In this document: positions 1-8,857 of the stretch, piece by piece
How the letters are laid out: every line of letters begins with the position of its first letter
Numbering within the stretch: the first letter of the stretch is position 1
Source of the DNA: CATQHW01 sp965243545
GTDB taxonomy: Bacteria > Spirochaetota > Spirochaetia > SZUA-6 > Bin103
Direction of reading: 5' to 3'
Assembly: GCA_965243545.1 (NCBI GenBank)
Contig: OZ251573.1
Coordinates: 2,170,001 to 2,234,000 of the forward strand
DNA length: 64,000 nt
Translations under genes and position numbers: made by a program
Notes under the pieces: generated by a model
Told to the model about the DNA's origin: nothing
Database searches by the model: none
Seen by the model: the letters and a program-made list of their open reading frames with translations, nothing else

Positions 1-187
1 CGGCGTGATGCGCCGCCATGCGCATGACCGCCTGATGGTCCTCCTCCGAGTGCACGACGCCGAACACCTCCAACACCTTGCGGCGGTTGAGCAGTCCCTT
101 TCCCTTGCGTATCTCCACGCCGAGATCCGAAGCGTCTATGCCGCTGTCCTCGATATCGCCAAGGATCGTCTCTTCGAGCGTTGCCAT
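1..187 (-). CDS. BON-domain-like protein, partial (C-terminus outside window)
   Basis: A 62-residue N-terminal part is visible, beginning MATLEETILGDIEDSGID. It contains the string VEIRKGKGLLNRRKVLEVFGVV followed by a helix rich in Glu, His and Met; the pattern strand-GVV-SEED-helix is what a BON (transport-associated) domain looks like. BON domains bind membranes or lipids in envelope stress proteins. The ATG at 187 is supported by AGGAGG 5 nt upstream and by a promoter-like sequence at 247-275. The 3' end lies beyond base 1, so the domain call is tentative. Confidence 0.6.
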   Translation of the reverse strand, partial: MATLEETILGDIEDSGIDASDLGVEIRKGKGLLNRRKVLEVFGVVHSEEDHQAVMRMAAHHA

Positions 188-246
188 CACAGCCTCCTCT
201 CGTTCCGGCTCCTCTCCTCCGGGGCCGGATATTTGAGTGGTATTAT

Positions 247-275
247 GGTATACGGACTGCCGCCCGGCACTGCAA
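247..275 (-). promoter_or_regulatory. Sigma70-like promoter for the BON-like gene
   Basis: Reading the minus strand, TTGCAG (270-275) is followed after exactly 17 nt by TATACC (247-252). It lies about 60 nt upstream of the ATG at 187, in the short AT-richer gap after the GH20 stop codon. Confidence 0.5.
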
Positions 276-304
276 GCCGCACCGCCGGCCGAAACGGCCG
301 CCGG

Positions 305-2281
305 TCACATCGGATGCCGGCCGGTCTGCATGCGCCGCGCCGGACCCCAGCGGCCGTCCCACGGCGTGATGGCTCGCGCCTCCCGCTCGTAGAGGCCGGC
401 CAGCTTGGCGAACCGCTCCTCCACCCCTTCCCGTCCCTGCGGGATGTTGGCCGCGTCCCAGAGCGGTACGAAGTCGCGGCCGAGCTCGCGCAGCTCGCGC
501 GCCAGCCGGCCGGCGGCGGCCGTGTCGGGGTTCGCGCCGAAACGGACGCTGTCGAACAGCCAGGCGGCGCGGCGCAGCTCGTACGCCACCAGGTCGGCGA
601 CCGGACGGTTGCGCGGCAGCGACGGCGCGGCCGCGGTCACCTGACCGAGCAGCGCGCGCGCTTCGTCCGCCAGCCGTTCGGAGGCGGCCGCGTCCCGGGC
701 GTCGCCGGCGCCGGGGACCGGGTAGTTCCAGAACACGGCGTGCGCGGTCATCGGCCGCCAGTTGAAGTCGCGCGGGTAGCGGTGGTCGTGGCGGGCCGCG
801 GCGAACGTTTTGGCGTTGAGGTCGCCGAGCCACGCGCAGGCGCGCGCCGCCGCGTCGGCGGGAGCGCCGAAGAACCGGCGCGCCCAGCGCGCGATGAACG
901 GTTCCGCCTCCACCGGCGCCGCGGCGTTCCACTGATGCTCGGCGGCGAACGCGTAGTTGAGGTAGTGGAGCTCGCGGAAGCAGTCGCGCGTGTCGTTCCA
1001 CGCGCAGGTAATGCTGTCGGTGATCCCCTCGCCGGCGGCGACCTTGGTGAAGACCGGCAACGTCTCCCGCGTCAGCGTGTAGCTCGGAAAGAGCTGCCGC
1101 CACGTCCACACCCCCGGCGAGATCACCTGATCGACCCCGTGGCGCTGCAGACGGTGCAGGAACGGGAAGTACTCCTCCGGCTGATAGTCGTAGTAGTTCC
1201 AGTTCACGAAGGAGAGCCCGGCGTCGCGCAACGCGCGGATGTCGTCGTCCCGTCCCTGCACGTGCGGCCGGTAGCGGCTGTCCGCGAACTCGGCAAAGAA
1301 CAGCACCCGCCGCCAGTGGCGGCGCGCCAGACGCGCCACTTCGCGGACGTGATCGACGTAGACGGCGGCGGCGCCCCGTTCGCGCACCAGCGCGTCGGAG
1401 CGCAGACCGGGCTGCCCCAGCTCCACCTCGTCGCAGCCGACGTGAATGGTGTCGCCGTCGAACACGGCCGCCAGCTCGTCGAGCAGATCGCCCAGGAAGT
1501 CGTACACGCCCGGCGCCGCCGGCGAGTAGTGGGAAGGGCCGCCCGGCAGATCGGAGAGATGGTTGAACTCCGGCATGCCGGTCACGCGCGCGGCGTGGCC
1601 GAAGGTCTGAAAGGTGAGGAACAGCTCCACGCCGTAGCGCCGGCCGTACTCCACCAGGCTCCGCCACTGCGCGGCGTCCATCGCCCCGTGCGCCCGGCCC
1701 AGGGTCGGATACCGCTCGAAGGCGAACAGATCCTCGGTGTGGAACGTCAGCACGTTGTACTTGAGGCGGGAGAGCTCCCGGATCAGCCGCCGGTACCCGG
1801 CGGCGGTGGCGACTTGGCCGCGCGCCGGATCGTCCTGCAGACCGCGCAGACGGAAGTCCGGCCAGTCGTCGATCACGCAGGCCGGCGCCGCCGCCTCCCC
1901 GCCCCCTTCCGCGTCGGCGCCCTGCGGCCGGGCCAGATGGAGCAGCGTGTGGATGCCGTGCACCAAGCCGGCGTGGGATGCGGCGCGCACCTCGACGCCG
2001 CCGCCGGCAGTCACCTGCAGCCGGTACGCCTCCGGTCCGTGATCGCCGGCCGGCACCGGCGGCGGGCGCAGCGTCAGGACGACCGGAATGCGGCGGCCTT
2101 CCGGTCCGCCGTCCGCGCCGGCGCCGGCGCCGAACAGCTCCGCCGCGCACTCGGCGAACACCGCGGCGGCCTCCGCGCACTCCGGGCCGGCCCGCAGGTC
2201 GAACGCGCCGCGCACCGCTCCCGGCAGGCGCCGGAACTCCTTCGGCCGCGGAATCAGTTGCGAGACGTCGTCAGTGTTCAT
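305..2281 (-). CDS. Glycoside hydrolase family 20 (beta-N-acetylhexosaminidase-like)
   Basis: This 658-residue protein would remove terminal GlcNAc or GalNAc from oligosaccharides. An N-terminal alpha/beta domain (about 1-135) precedes a TIM barrel. HVGCDEVELG at 280-289 carries the GH20 catalytic Asp-Glu pair (D284, E285), and the strand FHTEDLFAFERYPTLG is the usual early barrel segment. There is no signal peptide, so the enzyme is probably cytoplasmic. Its ATG lies 4 nt after the stop of the upstream permease, making it the last gene of a permease-permease-hexosaminidase operon; the transporter presumably supplies its amino-sugar oligosaccharide. The family call is solid; the exact substrate is unknown. 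Confidence 0.85.
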   Translation of the reverse strand: MNTDDVSQLIPRPKEFRRLPGAVRGAFDLRAGPECAEAAAVFAECAAELFGAGAGADGGPEGRRIPVVLTLRPPPVPAGDHGPEAYRLQVTAGGGVEVRAASHAGLVHGIHTLLHLARPQGADAEGGGEAAAPACVIDDWPDFRLRGLQDDPARGQVATAAGYRRLIRELSRLKYNVLTFHTEDLFAFERYPTLGRAHGAMDAAQWRSLVEYGRRYGVELFLTFQTFGHAARVTGMPEFNHLSDLPGGPSHYSPAAPGVYDFLGDLLDELAAVFDGDTIHVGCDEVELGQPGLRSDALVRERGAAAVYVDHVREVARLARRHWRRVLFFAEFADSRYRPHVQGRDDDIRALRDAGLSFVNWNYYDYQPEEYFPFLHRLQRHGVDQVISPGVWTWRQLFPSYTLTRETLPVFTKVAAGEGITDSITCAWNDTRDCFRELHYLNYAFAAEHQWNAAAPVEAEPFIARWARRFFGAPADAAARACAWLGDLNAKTFAAARHDHRYPRDFNWRPMTAHAVFWNYPVPGAGDARDAAASERLADEARALLGQVTAAAPSLPRNRPVADLVAYELRRAAWLFDSVRFGANPDTAAAGRLARELRELGRDFVPLWDAANIPQGREGVEERFAKLAGLYEREARAITPWDGRWGPARRMQTGRHPM

Positions 2282-2285
2282 CGGG

Positions 2286-3281
2286 TTACTCCGTAATGCG
2301 GATACGCGGGTCGAGCACCGCCAGCAGCAGGTCGGAGATCAGCGTGCCGATCACCGTCAGGGTCGCCAGCAGCATGAGGATGCCGCCGGCCAGCTGCATG
2401 TCCTGATTGCGCAATCCCTCCAGCATGAGCGGCCCGATGGTCGGCAGGCCGATGACGATGGAGACCAGCACCTCGCCGGCGACCAGTCCGGGCAGGATCC
2501 AGCCCACCGTGGAGATCCACGGGTTGGCGGCCATGCGGATCGGGTACTTGATCAGGAGCCGCGTCTCCGGCACGCCCTTGGCGCGCGCGGTGGTGACGAA
2601 CGGCATGCGGAGCTGGTCGAGCACGTTGGCGCGGATGGTGCGCAGGCCGCTGCCGACCGCCTCGAAACCGAGCACCACCAGCGGCATCCAGACGTGCGCC
2701 AGAAAGTCCAGGAACTTGGCCAGGCTCCACGGCTCCTCGACCATGTCCGGCGAAAACAGGCCGCCGGGCTGGTAGTCGAACCACTCGTAGGCAAGGTACA
2801 TCAGGATCAGGGCGAACAGGAAGTTGGGCACCGCCATCATGAAAAACGCGGTGAAGCTGAAGATGTTGTCGAACAGCGAATATTGGCGCAGCGCCGCCCC
2901 CACCCCGGCCGGCCAGACGATCACGTTGCTGAGCAGCAGGGTGAGGAACGCGATCGACGCCGTAAGCAAGATGCGGTCCTGGATCAGCAGCCGCACCGGC
3001 TTGTTCCAGAAGAACGAGAACCCCCAGTCGCCGCGCGCGAAGCGGCTGGCCCACTTGAAGTAGCGGACGTGGAACGGATCGTCCAGCCCGTAACGGGCGC
3101 GCAGCTCGGTGATCAGGTCGGCCGCCTCGTCCTGGAAGATTTCCTGCGAGGCGAGCAGCCGCGCAGCGAACGAGGTGGCCAGGTCGCCCGGCGGCAGATC
3201 GATCACCAGGAAGGAGACCACGGAGATCAGGAACACCGTCGGGATCATGATGAAGAGCCGGCGGACGATGTAGGAGATCAC
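2286..3281 (-). CDS. ABC transporter permease, DppB/OppB type
   Basis: An inner-membrane permease of 331 residues beginning (V)ISYIVRRLFIMIPTVFLISVV, the typical OppB first membrane helix. The binding-protein-dependent transport loop is visible as TTARAKGVPETRLLIKYPIR (EAA motif). The GTG start at 3281 overlaps the stop of the upstream permease in a GTGA arrangement, so I prefer it to a longer reading. It pairs with the permease encoded at 3278-4468. Peptide/Opp-type importers also carry oligosaccharides, and the GH20 gene 4 nt downstream favours a sugar substrate here. No ATPase or binding protein is adjacent. Confidence 0.88.
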   Translation of the reverse strand: MISYIVRRLFIMIPTVFLISVVSFLVIDLPPGDLATSFAARLLASQEIFQDEAADLITELRARYGLDDPFHVRYFKWASRFARGDWGFSFFWNKPVRLLIQDRILLTASIAFLTLLLSNVIVWPAGVGAALRQYSLFDNIFSFTAFFMMAVPNFLFALILMYLAYEWFDYQPGGLFSPDMVEEPWSLAKFLDFLAHVWMPLVVLGFEAVGSGLRTIRANVLDQLRMPFVTTARAKGVPETRLLIKYPIRMAANPWISTVGWILPGLVAGEVLVSIVIGLPTIGPLMLEGLRNQDMQLAGGILMLLATLTVIGTLISDLLLAVLDPRIRITE

Positions 3282-4468
3282 CGGTACGGATCCATCGCGT
3301 CGCGCAGGCCGTCGCCCAGGAATTGGAACGCCACCACGGTGAAAATCACCGCCAGCGCCGGCAGCAGCATCCACGGGCGCAACCCCACCGACTGCACGTT
3401 CTGCGTCTCCTGCAGCAGCACGCCCCAGCTCACCGCCGGCGCCCGCAGCCCGACGCCGATAAAGCTGAGCGCGGTCTCACCCAGAATCATGGCGGGAATC
3501 TGGTTGCTGGCGACCACGATCAGGTGGCTGGCGAACGACGGCAGCATGTGCCGTCTCACCAGCCGCGGCCGGCGGCAGCCGTCCAGCGTGGCCGCCAGCA
3601 CGTATTCCTCCTCACGCAAGGCCAGGAGCTTGCTGCGCACCACCCGCGCCAAGCCGGTCCAGCCCAGGATCGACAGGATCAGCGTGATCGCAAAGTAGAC
3701 CTGCACGACGGTCCAATGCAGCGGCAGCGCCGCCGACAGCGCGATCCACAGCGGCAGGGTCGGAAACGACATCAGCACCTCGATGATCCGCTGTATGACG
3801 TTGTCGGCGATGCCGCCGAAATAGCCGGAAACGCCGCCGATCACGACGCCGAGCACCCAGGTTATGACGATGGCCAAAATGCCGATCGACAGCGACAGCG
3901 TGGCGCCGTGCGCCATCCGCGAATACAGGCAGCGGCCGCTCCCGTCGGTGCCGAGCGGAAACCAGCGCACTTCGGGATCGCCGGTGCCGAGCAGATGGAC
4001 GTCGCTTTCGATGAAGAAGAACAGCCGGTACGGGTCGCCCCTGGCGAACAGGCGCAACGGACGTTCGGCCTCCAGGTCGGGAAAGATATCCTGCTCGAAG
4101 GTCTGCAGGTTGAGCTTGGTGCGCACCGGATAGATCACCGGCCGAAAGCCGCCGGCCTGGTCGAACAGCCGGAACGAGCGCGCCTCGCCCAGGATCGACG
4201 GCGGCAGGTACTGGAACTCCGGCCGGCGCGTGACCGGATCGTTGGTGGCGAAGAACCCGGCGAAGACCGCAACGAAATAGAGGACCGATAGCACCAGCAG
4301 GCCCCACAGCGCCCACCGGTGGCTGCGGAACTTGAGCCAGATCAGGCGCCACTGCGTGGCGGTGAAGTACGCTTCCCGTCTCTCCGCTTCGGTGAGCCGG
4401 CGCCGCCGGAACAGGCCGAGCCGCCGGGTTTGCAGTGCGGCCGGCGCGGCCTGTTGCGTGGCAGCCAT
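3278..4468 (-). CDS. ABC transporter permease, DppC/OppC type
   Basis: A 396-residue inner-membrane permease, the partner of the OppB-like protein it overlaps by 4 nt. After a cytoplasmic basic N-terminus, a first membrane helix lies near residues 52-74. A long periplasmic segment (about 75-180) follows, containing LGTDGSGRCLYSRM, which corresponds to the LGTDxxGRDxxSR signature of OppC proteins. The EAA loop reads EEYVLAATLDGCRRPRLVRRHMLP. The large insertion after the first helix is longer than in ordinary DppC and resembles the YejE/oligosaccharide subgroup. A TATCGT box with an upstream TGG lies 9 nt before the ATG. Confidence 0.88.
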   Translation of the reverse strand: MAATQQAAPAALQTRRLGLFRRRRLTEAERREAYFTATQWRLIWLKFRSHRWALWGLLVLSVLYFVAVFAGFFATNDPVTRRPEFQYLPPSILGEARSFRLFDQAGGFRPVIYPVRTKLNLQTFEQDIFPDLEAERPLRLFARGDPYRLFFFIESDVHLLGTGDPEVRWFPLGTDGSGRCLYSRMAHGATLSLSIGILAIVITWVLGVVIGGVSGYFGGIADNVIQRIIEVLMSFPTLPLWIALSAALPLHWTVVQVYFAITLILSILGWTGLARVVRSKLLALREEEYVLAATLDGCRRPRLVRRHMLPSFASHLIVVASNQIPAMILGETALSFIGVGLRAPAVSWGVLLQETQNVQSVGLRPWMLLPALAVIFTVVAFQFLGDGLRDAMDPYR

Positions 4469-4477
4469 CCGGCGCTG

Positions 4478-4483
4478 ACGATA
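4478..4483 (-). promoter_or_regulatory. Candidate extended -10 box before permease gene
   Basis: On the minus strand TGG precedes TATCGT, an extended -10 arrangement, ending 9 nt before the ATG at 4468. No Shine-Dalgarno sequence is visible between them, which suggests a leaderless or nearly leaderless transcript. Confidence 0.35.
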
Positions 4484-4547
4484 CCACGCCGCCGGACGGC
4501 GCGAAACGGAGAGCGCCCGCGCCGCCCCTGCGGCGACGGCGGCAGCC

Positions 4548-5300
4548 CTACCGGTCGACGACCAGCAGGCGTCCGCGGTGCTCCGACACCGTGAACGGCG
4601 TCCCGCGCAGCACCGTCAGGTCGCCCGCCACGCGGTGGAACCGCTGCGCCCCGCTGTCGGTGCGCGCGGTCACCGCGCCGCGGGAATCGACCACCTCTAT
4701 CGCGCCGCTGGTGGTGGAAAGGCGTTTGCCGCCTTCCGAACGCGCCACCCGCACGGCGCCCGATCCGCCGGTCACCTGCAGGGGCGCGGCGCAGTCGCCC
4801 ACGAACACATCCCCCTCGGCGGTATGGACGGTCAGCCGGCCGGCGCGCAGCCCCTGCACCACGACCGCGCCGCTGGTGGTGCGCACCGTCAGCTCGACGG
4901 CCGCCGGCGCCGACACGGTGAGCGTGGGTCCCCACTGCAGCGATACGCGGCTCACCGGCAGCTCGTTGCCGAGCACGCGCAGCGTCACCGCGCCGCCGTC
5001 CCGCCGCACGGCCAGGCGCGGCCGGTTGCGCCGCATCATCCGCGCCGAGACCGACAGCGCCGCCTCCGCGTCCGGCCGCTCGGCGGCGAACACCCGCACC
5101 GCCACGAATCCCGCGTCCACGGTGAGCCGTTCCACACCCGCGACCGCATGGCGCTGCACCGCCGCCGGGCCTTCAAGCGCGCCGGCGGCGCCCGCCGGCC
5201 GGGCAGCGCCCAAGAACCCCAGGAACGCGGCCGCCGCCGGCAGCGCGGCGAGCGCGGCGCCAGTCCGCCGTACCGCCGCCCGCCGTACGGCCGGCCTCAC
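4548..5300 (-). CDS. Secreted/anchored DUF4097-like beta-repeat protein
   Basis: A 250-residue protein with an Arg-rich N-terminus followed by an Ala/Leu hydrophobic stretch (about 12-40), consistent with a signal sequence or anchor. The rest repeats short beta-strand units rich in Val, Thr, Ser and Gly, such as TTSGAVVVQGLRAGRLTVHT and LSTTSGAIEVVDSRGAVTART. This is the pattern of DUF4097/DUF4098-family beta-solenoid proteins, often called putative adhesins. The GTG at 5300 overlaps the heparinase-like gene's stop codon as GTGA, supporting co-translation. Function is unknown; an envelope location is inferred. Confidence 0.65.
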   Translation of the reverse strand: MRPAVRRAAVRRTGAALAALPAAAAFLGFLGAARPAGAAGALEGPAAVQRHAVAGVERLTVDAGFVAVRVFAAERPDAEAALSVSARMMRRNRPRLAVRRDGGAVTLRVLGNELPVSRVSLQWGPTLTVSAPAAVELTVRTTSGAVVVQGLRAGRLTVHTAEGDVFVGDCAAPLQVTGGSGAVRVARSEGGKRLSTTSGAIEVVDSRGAVTARTDSGAQRFHRVAGDLTVLRGTPFTVSEHRGRLLVVDR

Positions 5301-7351
5301 CGCGGCGCGGACACCTGCAGCGCCGCGGCGCCGGGTCCCGCGCAGGTGCACGACGATCCGTGCCGGCTCACGTCGAGCGCCGCGGTGCGCCCGCCGCACC
5401 GCACCTCGACCGTGCGCCGGCGGTCGATGCCGGCGCCGGCGGCGCGGTGCTCCACCCGCACCGGCGGCAGCGCCTGACCGTCGCGCCCGACCCGGATCAC
5501 GGTCACCAGCAGGCGTTCGCGGCCGGCGGCGGCGAACGCCGCCGTCAGATGCCACTGCTGCGGATACTCGTGCTCGTCGGCGCGTTCGGGCGCGACCGGA
5601 AAGCGGTCGGTGGCGCTCAGGCGCGCCGGGGCGGCGCCGGGCTCGGCGTACAGGGTGAGCCGCGCCAGCGCCGGCGCGTTGCGCACCGCGGCGGTCACGG
5701 CGCGGTCGCCGCCGGCCGGCAGCTCGAACGGCGCCGCGGCGTGAAAGGCGAGCTGGACCGGTTGCGGCGCCGCAGTGGCCACGTCGTCGATCACCACGAA
5801 AGCGGCCGGGCGCAGGAAGATCACGTGCCGGATGACCCGTTCGACGCCGACCTCGGCCGCGCTCCGCTCGGCCAGCGGCAACGGCCGGTGCGTGTGCTCG
5901 AACGACTCCAGCCGGTAGGCGGCGGTGGCGTCGCCGGCGCAGTAGTCGAAGTCCGGCCCGGTCGCGAAGGCCGTGATGCGGCCGGCGGCGTCCGTGCGCC
6001 ACACCGCCTGGCCGCGGTCGGCGATCAGCACCGCGTTGTGGGCGCGCGTGTGGCGGGTCCAGGCCAGATCGTGCGGGCTGCCGTACCACGGATAGAAGCC
6101 GCTGTCGATCAGCAGCGGGCGGCCGAACGCCTCCAGCACAAAGCTGTTCTGGTCGGCGTGGCTGTGGCTGAACGATCCGAAGCGGCTGCTCTTGAAACAG
6201 AGCATCACGTTGGCGTCGCGCGCGGTGAGGTCGCTGTGCAGGGCGACCCAGCCGGTGTCGGCCAAGTGGATGGAGCGCGGCAGACCGGCCGGCGGCGCCG
6301 CGGCCGGCGGGTCCGGCCAGGTGAGGCGCGCGCTCAGCTCGGCCAGCGGGTCGCCGGCCGGCGCGCCGCCGGCGTCCGTCCGCTCCGCGTACCAGCGGTA
6401 GACGGGATCGCCGTACACGCGCGCGTACAGACCCATGATCTGCCGGTACAGCGCCGGGAGGACGGAGTAGGAGGCGTCGCCGAAGCTGGGGCCGGTGCTC
6501 CACGGCGGCCGGAAGTACAGGAAGTGGCGGCCGTTGTTGCGGCCCCAGGGACGGTCGAAGTGATCGGCGCCGGTGGCCGCGTACAGCAGGTGCGCCATGC
6601 GCTGAAAGTAGTGGCTGTACACGTAGCCGAAGCCCTGCCCCCATCCGCCGTCGGCGCCGCCGTAGCCGGGAAACGCCTGCTCCAGGAACCGCTCGACGTC
6701 GGCCAGCCAGCCGGCCGCCTCCGGTGCGTGGTGGTAGAGCGCCAGCGCCGCCAGGGTCATCTCCGGCGGTCCGTACACGATGCTGTGGCTGTCCAACGGG
6801 TCATCGAAGGCGCGCAACACCGTGTGGCGGTGAAACTCACGGGCGCGCGCGGAAAGCCCGGCGGCGATCGTGTCGCGGCAGTCCTGCAGGTCGTCCCACA
6901 GAAAGTCGAGCGCCAGCGACACCGCCGGCACCACGCCGTGGAACTGGTGCGTGTTGAGATAGGAGGTCTGCCGCAGGTCGAGCGCGGTGAGCCGCCGCAT
7001 CGCCGCCGCCGCGTAGTCCCGGCACGCGCGGTCGCCGTCGAGCATCGCCGCGAAGGAGACCGCCGGCAGCGCGCCGTACAACGCGCGCAACGGCCGCATC
7101 ATCCGTTCGTGGGCGGCGAAGGTCCGCTCGTCGCGCGGGTAGCGCTGGTCCCAGGTCGGCTCGCCGGGCAGCAGCAGATCGTCCGGCAGGGTCACCGCCG
7201 GCATCGGCGCGTCGAGCGCCGCGGCCGCCCGCCGGCGCGCGTCGGCCAGCAGCGGGGCGAACGCCGGCGCGTCCGCCTGCCGCCGCAGCCGGCCGAGCGA
7301 CTCCGGCGTGAAGTAGATGCGCGGATGGCCAAGATCGGGCGCCGCGCTCAT
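5297..7351 (-). CDS. Heparinase II/III family protein (polysaccharide lyase-like)
   Basis: A 684-residue protein of the heparinase II/III class. Residues 1-340 look like an (alpha/alpha) toroid of DUF4962 type (RIYFTPESLGRLR, HQFHGVVPAVSLALDFLWDD). From about 360 a beta-sandwich begins with the family hallmark SHSHADQNSFVLEAFGRPL (395-413), followed by DSGFYPWYGSP and TRHTRAHNAVLI, which carry the conserved His, Tyr and Asn. Relatives cleave uronic-acid-containing polysaccharides (heparin, heparan, alginate) by beta-elimination. No signal peptide is apparent. It lies in a run of minus-strand glycan genes, 10 nt after the neighbouring propeller gene's stop. Confidence 0.82.
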   Translation of the reverse strand: MSAAPDLGHPRIYFTPESLGRLRRQADAPAFAPLLADARRRAAAALDAPMPAVTLPDDLLLPGEPTWDQRYPRDERTFAAHERMMRPLRALYGALPAVSFAAMLDGDRACRDYAAAAMRRLTALDLRQTSYLNTHQFHGVVPAVSLALDFLWDDLQDCRDTIAAGLSARAREFHRHTVLRAFDDPLDSHSIVYGPPEMTLAALALYHHAPEAAGWLADVERFLEQAFPGYGGADGGWGQGFGYVYSHYFQRMAHLLYAATGADHFDRPWGRNNGRHFLYFRPPWSTGPSFGDASYSVLPALYRQIMGLYARVYGDPVYRWYAERTDAGGAPAGDPLAELSARLTWPDPPAAAPPAGLPRSIHLADTGWVALHSDLTARDANVMLCFKSSRFGSFSHSHADQNSFVLEAFGRPLLIDSGFYPWYGSPHDLAWTRHTRAHNAVLIADRGQAVWRTDAAGRITAFATGPDFDYCAGDATAAYRLESFEHTHRPLPLAERSAAEVGVERVIRHVIFLRPAAFVVIDDVATAAPQPVQLAFHAAAPFELPAGGDRAVTAAVRNAPALARLTLYAEPGAAPARLSATDRFPVAPERADEHEYPQQWHLTAAFAAAGRERLLVTVIRVGRDGQALPPVRVEHRAAGAGIDRRRTVEVRCGGRTAALDVSRHGSSCTCAGPGAAALQVSAPR

Positions 7352-7361
7352 CCCGCCCTGC

Positions 7362-8783
7362 CTACTCGAACCAGAAGGAGAACAGGTCGGCGTCGCGCAG
7401 GTCGACCCGCAGCCGCACCTGCCGGCCGGCCAGCGCGCCGGCCTGCCGGCCGCCGGGCCACGTCACCACCGCGTCGGTGTGGTCGCCGGTCACCGGGTGC
7501 GACTCCCGGAAGCCTTCGATCGGCGCCGCGTCGTCGTCGCACAGCGCCACCACCGCCTGCCCGCGCGCCGCGTCCAGGTTGAGGTGGAGCGCGCCGGCGC
7601 CGCCGGCTTCCACGGTCACCGGCCGGGTGAGCAATCGGCCGCCGTCGGCGCCGGCGCTCATCGACACGAACCCGTCGCGGCGCAGCTGCGCCAGGCAGAG
7701 GCCGCGCGCGCGGGTGTCGGCCCCGGAGAACTTGCGCCCGCCGTGCGGACCCTGCACCGCGCCGTAGAACAGGTAGACCTGGTCGCCGCGCACGATGAAC
7801 CGCTTGCCGGCCCGCGCCATGCCGTCCTCCGGGCCTCCCGGCTCGCCGAGCGGCAGAAAGGTCTGCCGCGCGCCGACCCGCCGCCAGCGGATGCCGTCCC
7901 GGCTCACCGCCAGTTGGGTGTCGATGGCGCCGTCCACCCCCTCCCGGTAGATCCACGGCATGCCGAGGTAGAGCCCTTCGTACAGGTCGATCGGCACGCC
8001 GTAGAACTGCGTCTCCGCCTCGTCGCCGTCGTCGCACTCGAACACCAGGCGCGGCTCGCTCCAGTGCACGAAGTCTTCGCTTTCGCTGCGCGCCATCTTG
8101 CGCCCGCCTGCCCCGAAGCGCCCGAAGGCGACGTAGCGGCCGGTCGCCGGGTCGCGCAACACGGTCTGGTCGGTGTCGGAGCCGAGGTCGATCGCCGGGT
8201 TGGCGTCGTAGTCGGTCCAGCGCACCCCGTCCGGCGAGTGCGATATCCACATGCCGTCGCCCTCGCCGGTTCCGAACAGCGCGCGCCCGCCGGGTTGCTT
8301 GGTGAGCGTCCCTTCGCCGCCGTGCTCCCAGTAGAACGCCTTGAACCGCTTGTCCGGGTCGGGATCGGCCGGGTCGTCGATGATGGAGGCGCCTTCGCAG
8401 TTGAGGCGGCCGATGCGCAGCAGGTTGTTGTGGCTGTCACCGTCGATCGCCAGCTGCCCCAGGTCCGGCTTGCGCCAGTGCACGCCGTCCGTAGAGGTGG
8501 CGTAGCCGAGCAGCGTCACGTTGCCGGGAATGGACCGCGCCGGGCCGCCGGCCGGCCCGACCGCATAACGGTCTTCGTTGCGGCCGGGACTGGTCAGGTA
8601 CCAGCGCCGGAACTCGTCCCGCTCTTCGTCGTACAGCGTGGTGCCGTACACGGACACCAGCGACTCCCACGCCGTGTCCGCGTCCAGTACGGGATTGGCC
8701 GGATGCTTGCGCGGCTGGTGTACGCGCCGGTACAGCCGCTCCACGCGCGTCAGCTCGCCGTCGTCGATGAATAGATGCCGCAT
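7362..8783 (-). CDS. Beta-propeller glycosidase-like protein (GH32/GH43-type fold), paralogue 1
   Basis: A 473-residue protein starting MRHLFIDDGELTRVERLYRRVHQPRKHPANPVL. Blade-like repeats follow, with motifs of clan GH-F/J propellers: LYDEERDEFRRWYLTS, GYATSTDGVHWRKP, SHSPDGVRWTDYD, AVSRDGIRWRRVG. A C-terminal beta-sandwich (about 375-473) ends in LFSFWFE. The phrase STDGVHWxKPxLG and the ending DxYxFxF recur in four other proteins of this window, so they form a paralogous family. The usual GH32 and GH43 catalytic motifs are not obvious, hence no substrate is proposed. No signal peptide is seen. Confidence 0.65.
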   Translation of the reverse strand: MRHLFIDDGELTRVERLYRRVHQPRKHPANPVLDADTAWESLVSVYGTTLYDEERDEFRRWYLTSPGRNEDRYAVGPAGGPARSIPGNVTLLGYATSTDGVHWRKPDLGQLAIDGDSHNNLLRIGRLNCEGASIIDDPADPDPDKRFKAFYWEHGGEGTLTKQPGGRALFGTGEGDGMWISHSPDGVRWTDYDANPAIDLGSDTDQTVLRDPATGRYVAFGRFGAGGRKMARSESEDFVHWSEPRLVFECDDGDEAETQFYGVPIDLYEGLYLGMPWIYREGVDGAIDTQLAVSRDGIRWRRVGARQTFLPLGEPGGPEDGMARAGKRFIVRGDQVYLFYGAVQGPHGGRKFSGADTRARGLCLAQLRRDGFVSMSAGADGGRLLTRPVTVEAGGAGALHLNLDAARGQAVVALCDDDAAPIEGFRESHPVTGDHTDAVVTWPGGRQAGALAGRQVRLRVDLRDADLFSFWFE

Positions 8784-8790
8784 GACCGCG

Positions 8791-8796
8791 ACCGTA
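8791..8796 (-). promoter_or_regulatory. Candidate -10 box (TGC-TACGGT) before propeller gene
   Basis: On the minus strand TGCTACGGT ends 7 nt before the ATG at 8783, with no ribosome-binding site between. It fits the TANNNT-close-to-start pattern seen at several other genes here, but alone it is weak. Confidence 0.25.
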
Positions 8797-8857
8797 GCAC
8801 GAAATCCCGGTCGCGGTTGTCAGGACGTCTCGGGCTCCTGCCGGAGCAGCCGCGTCG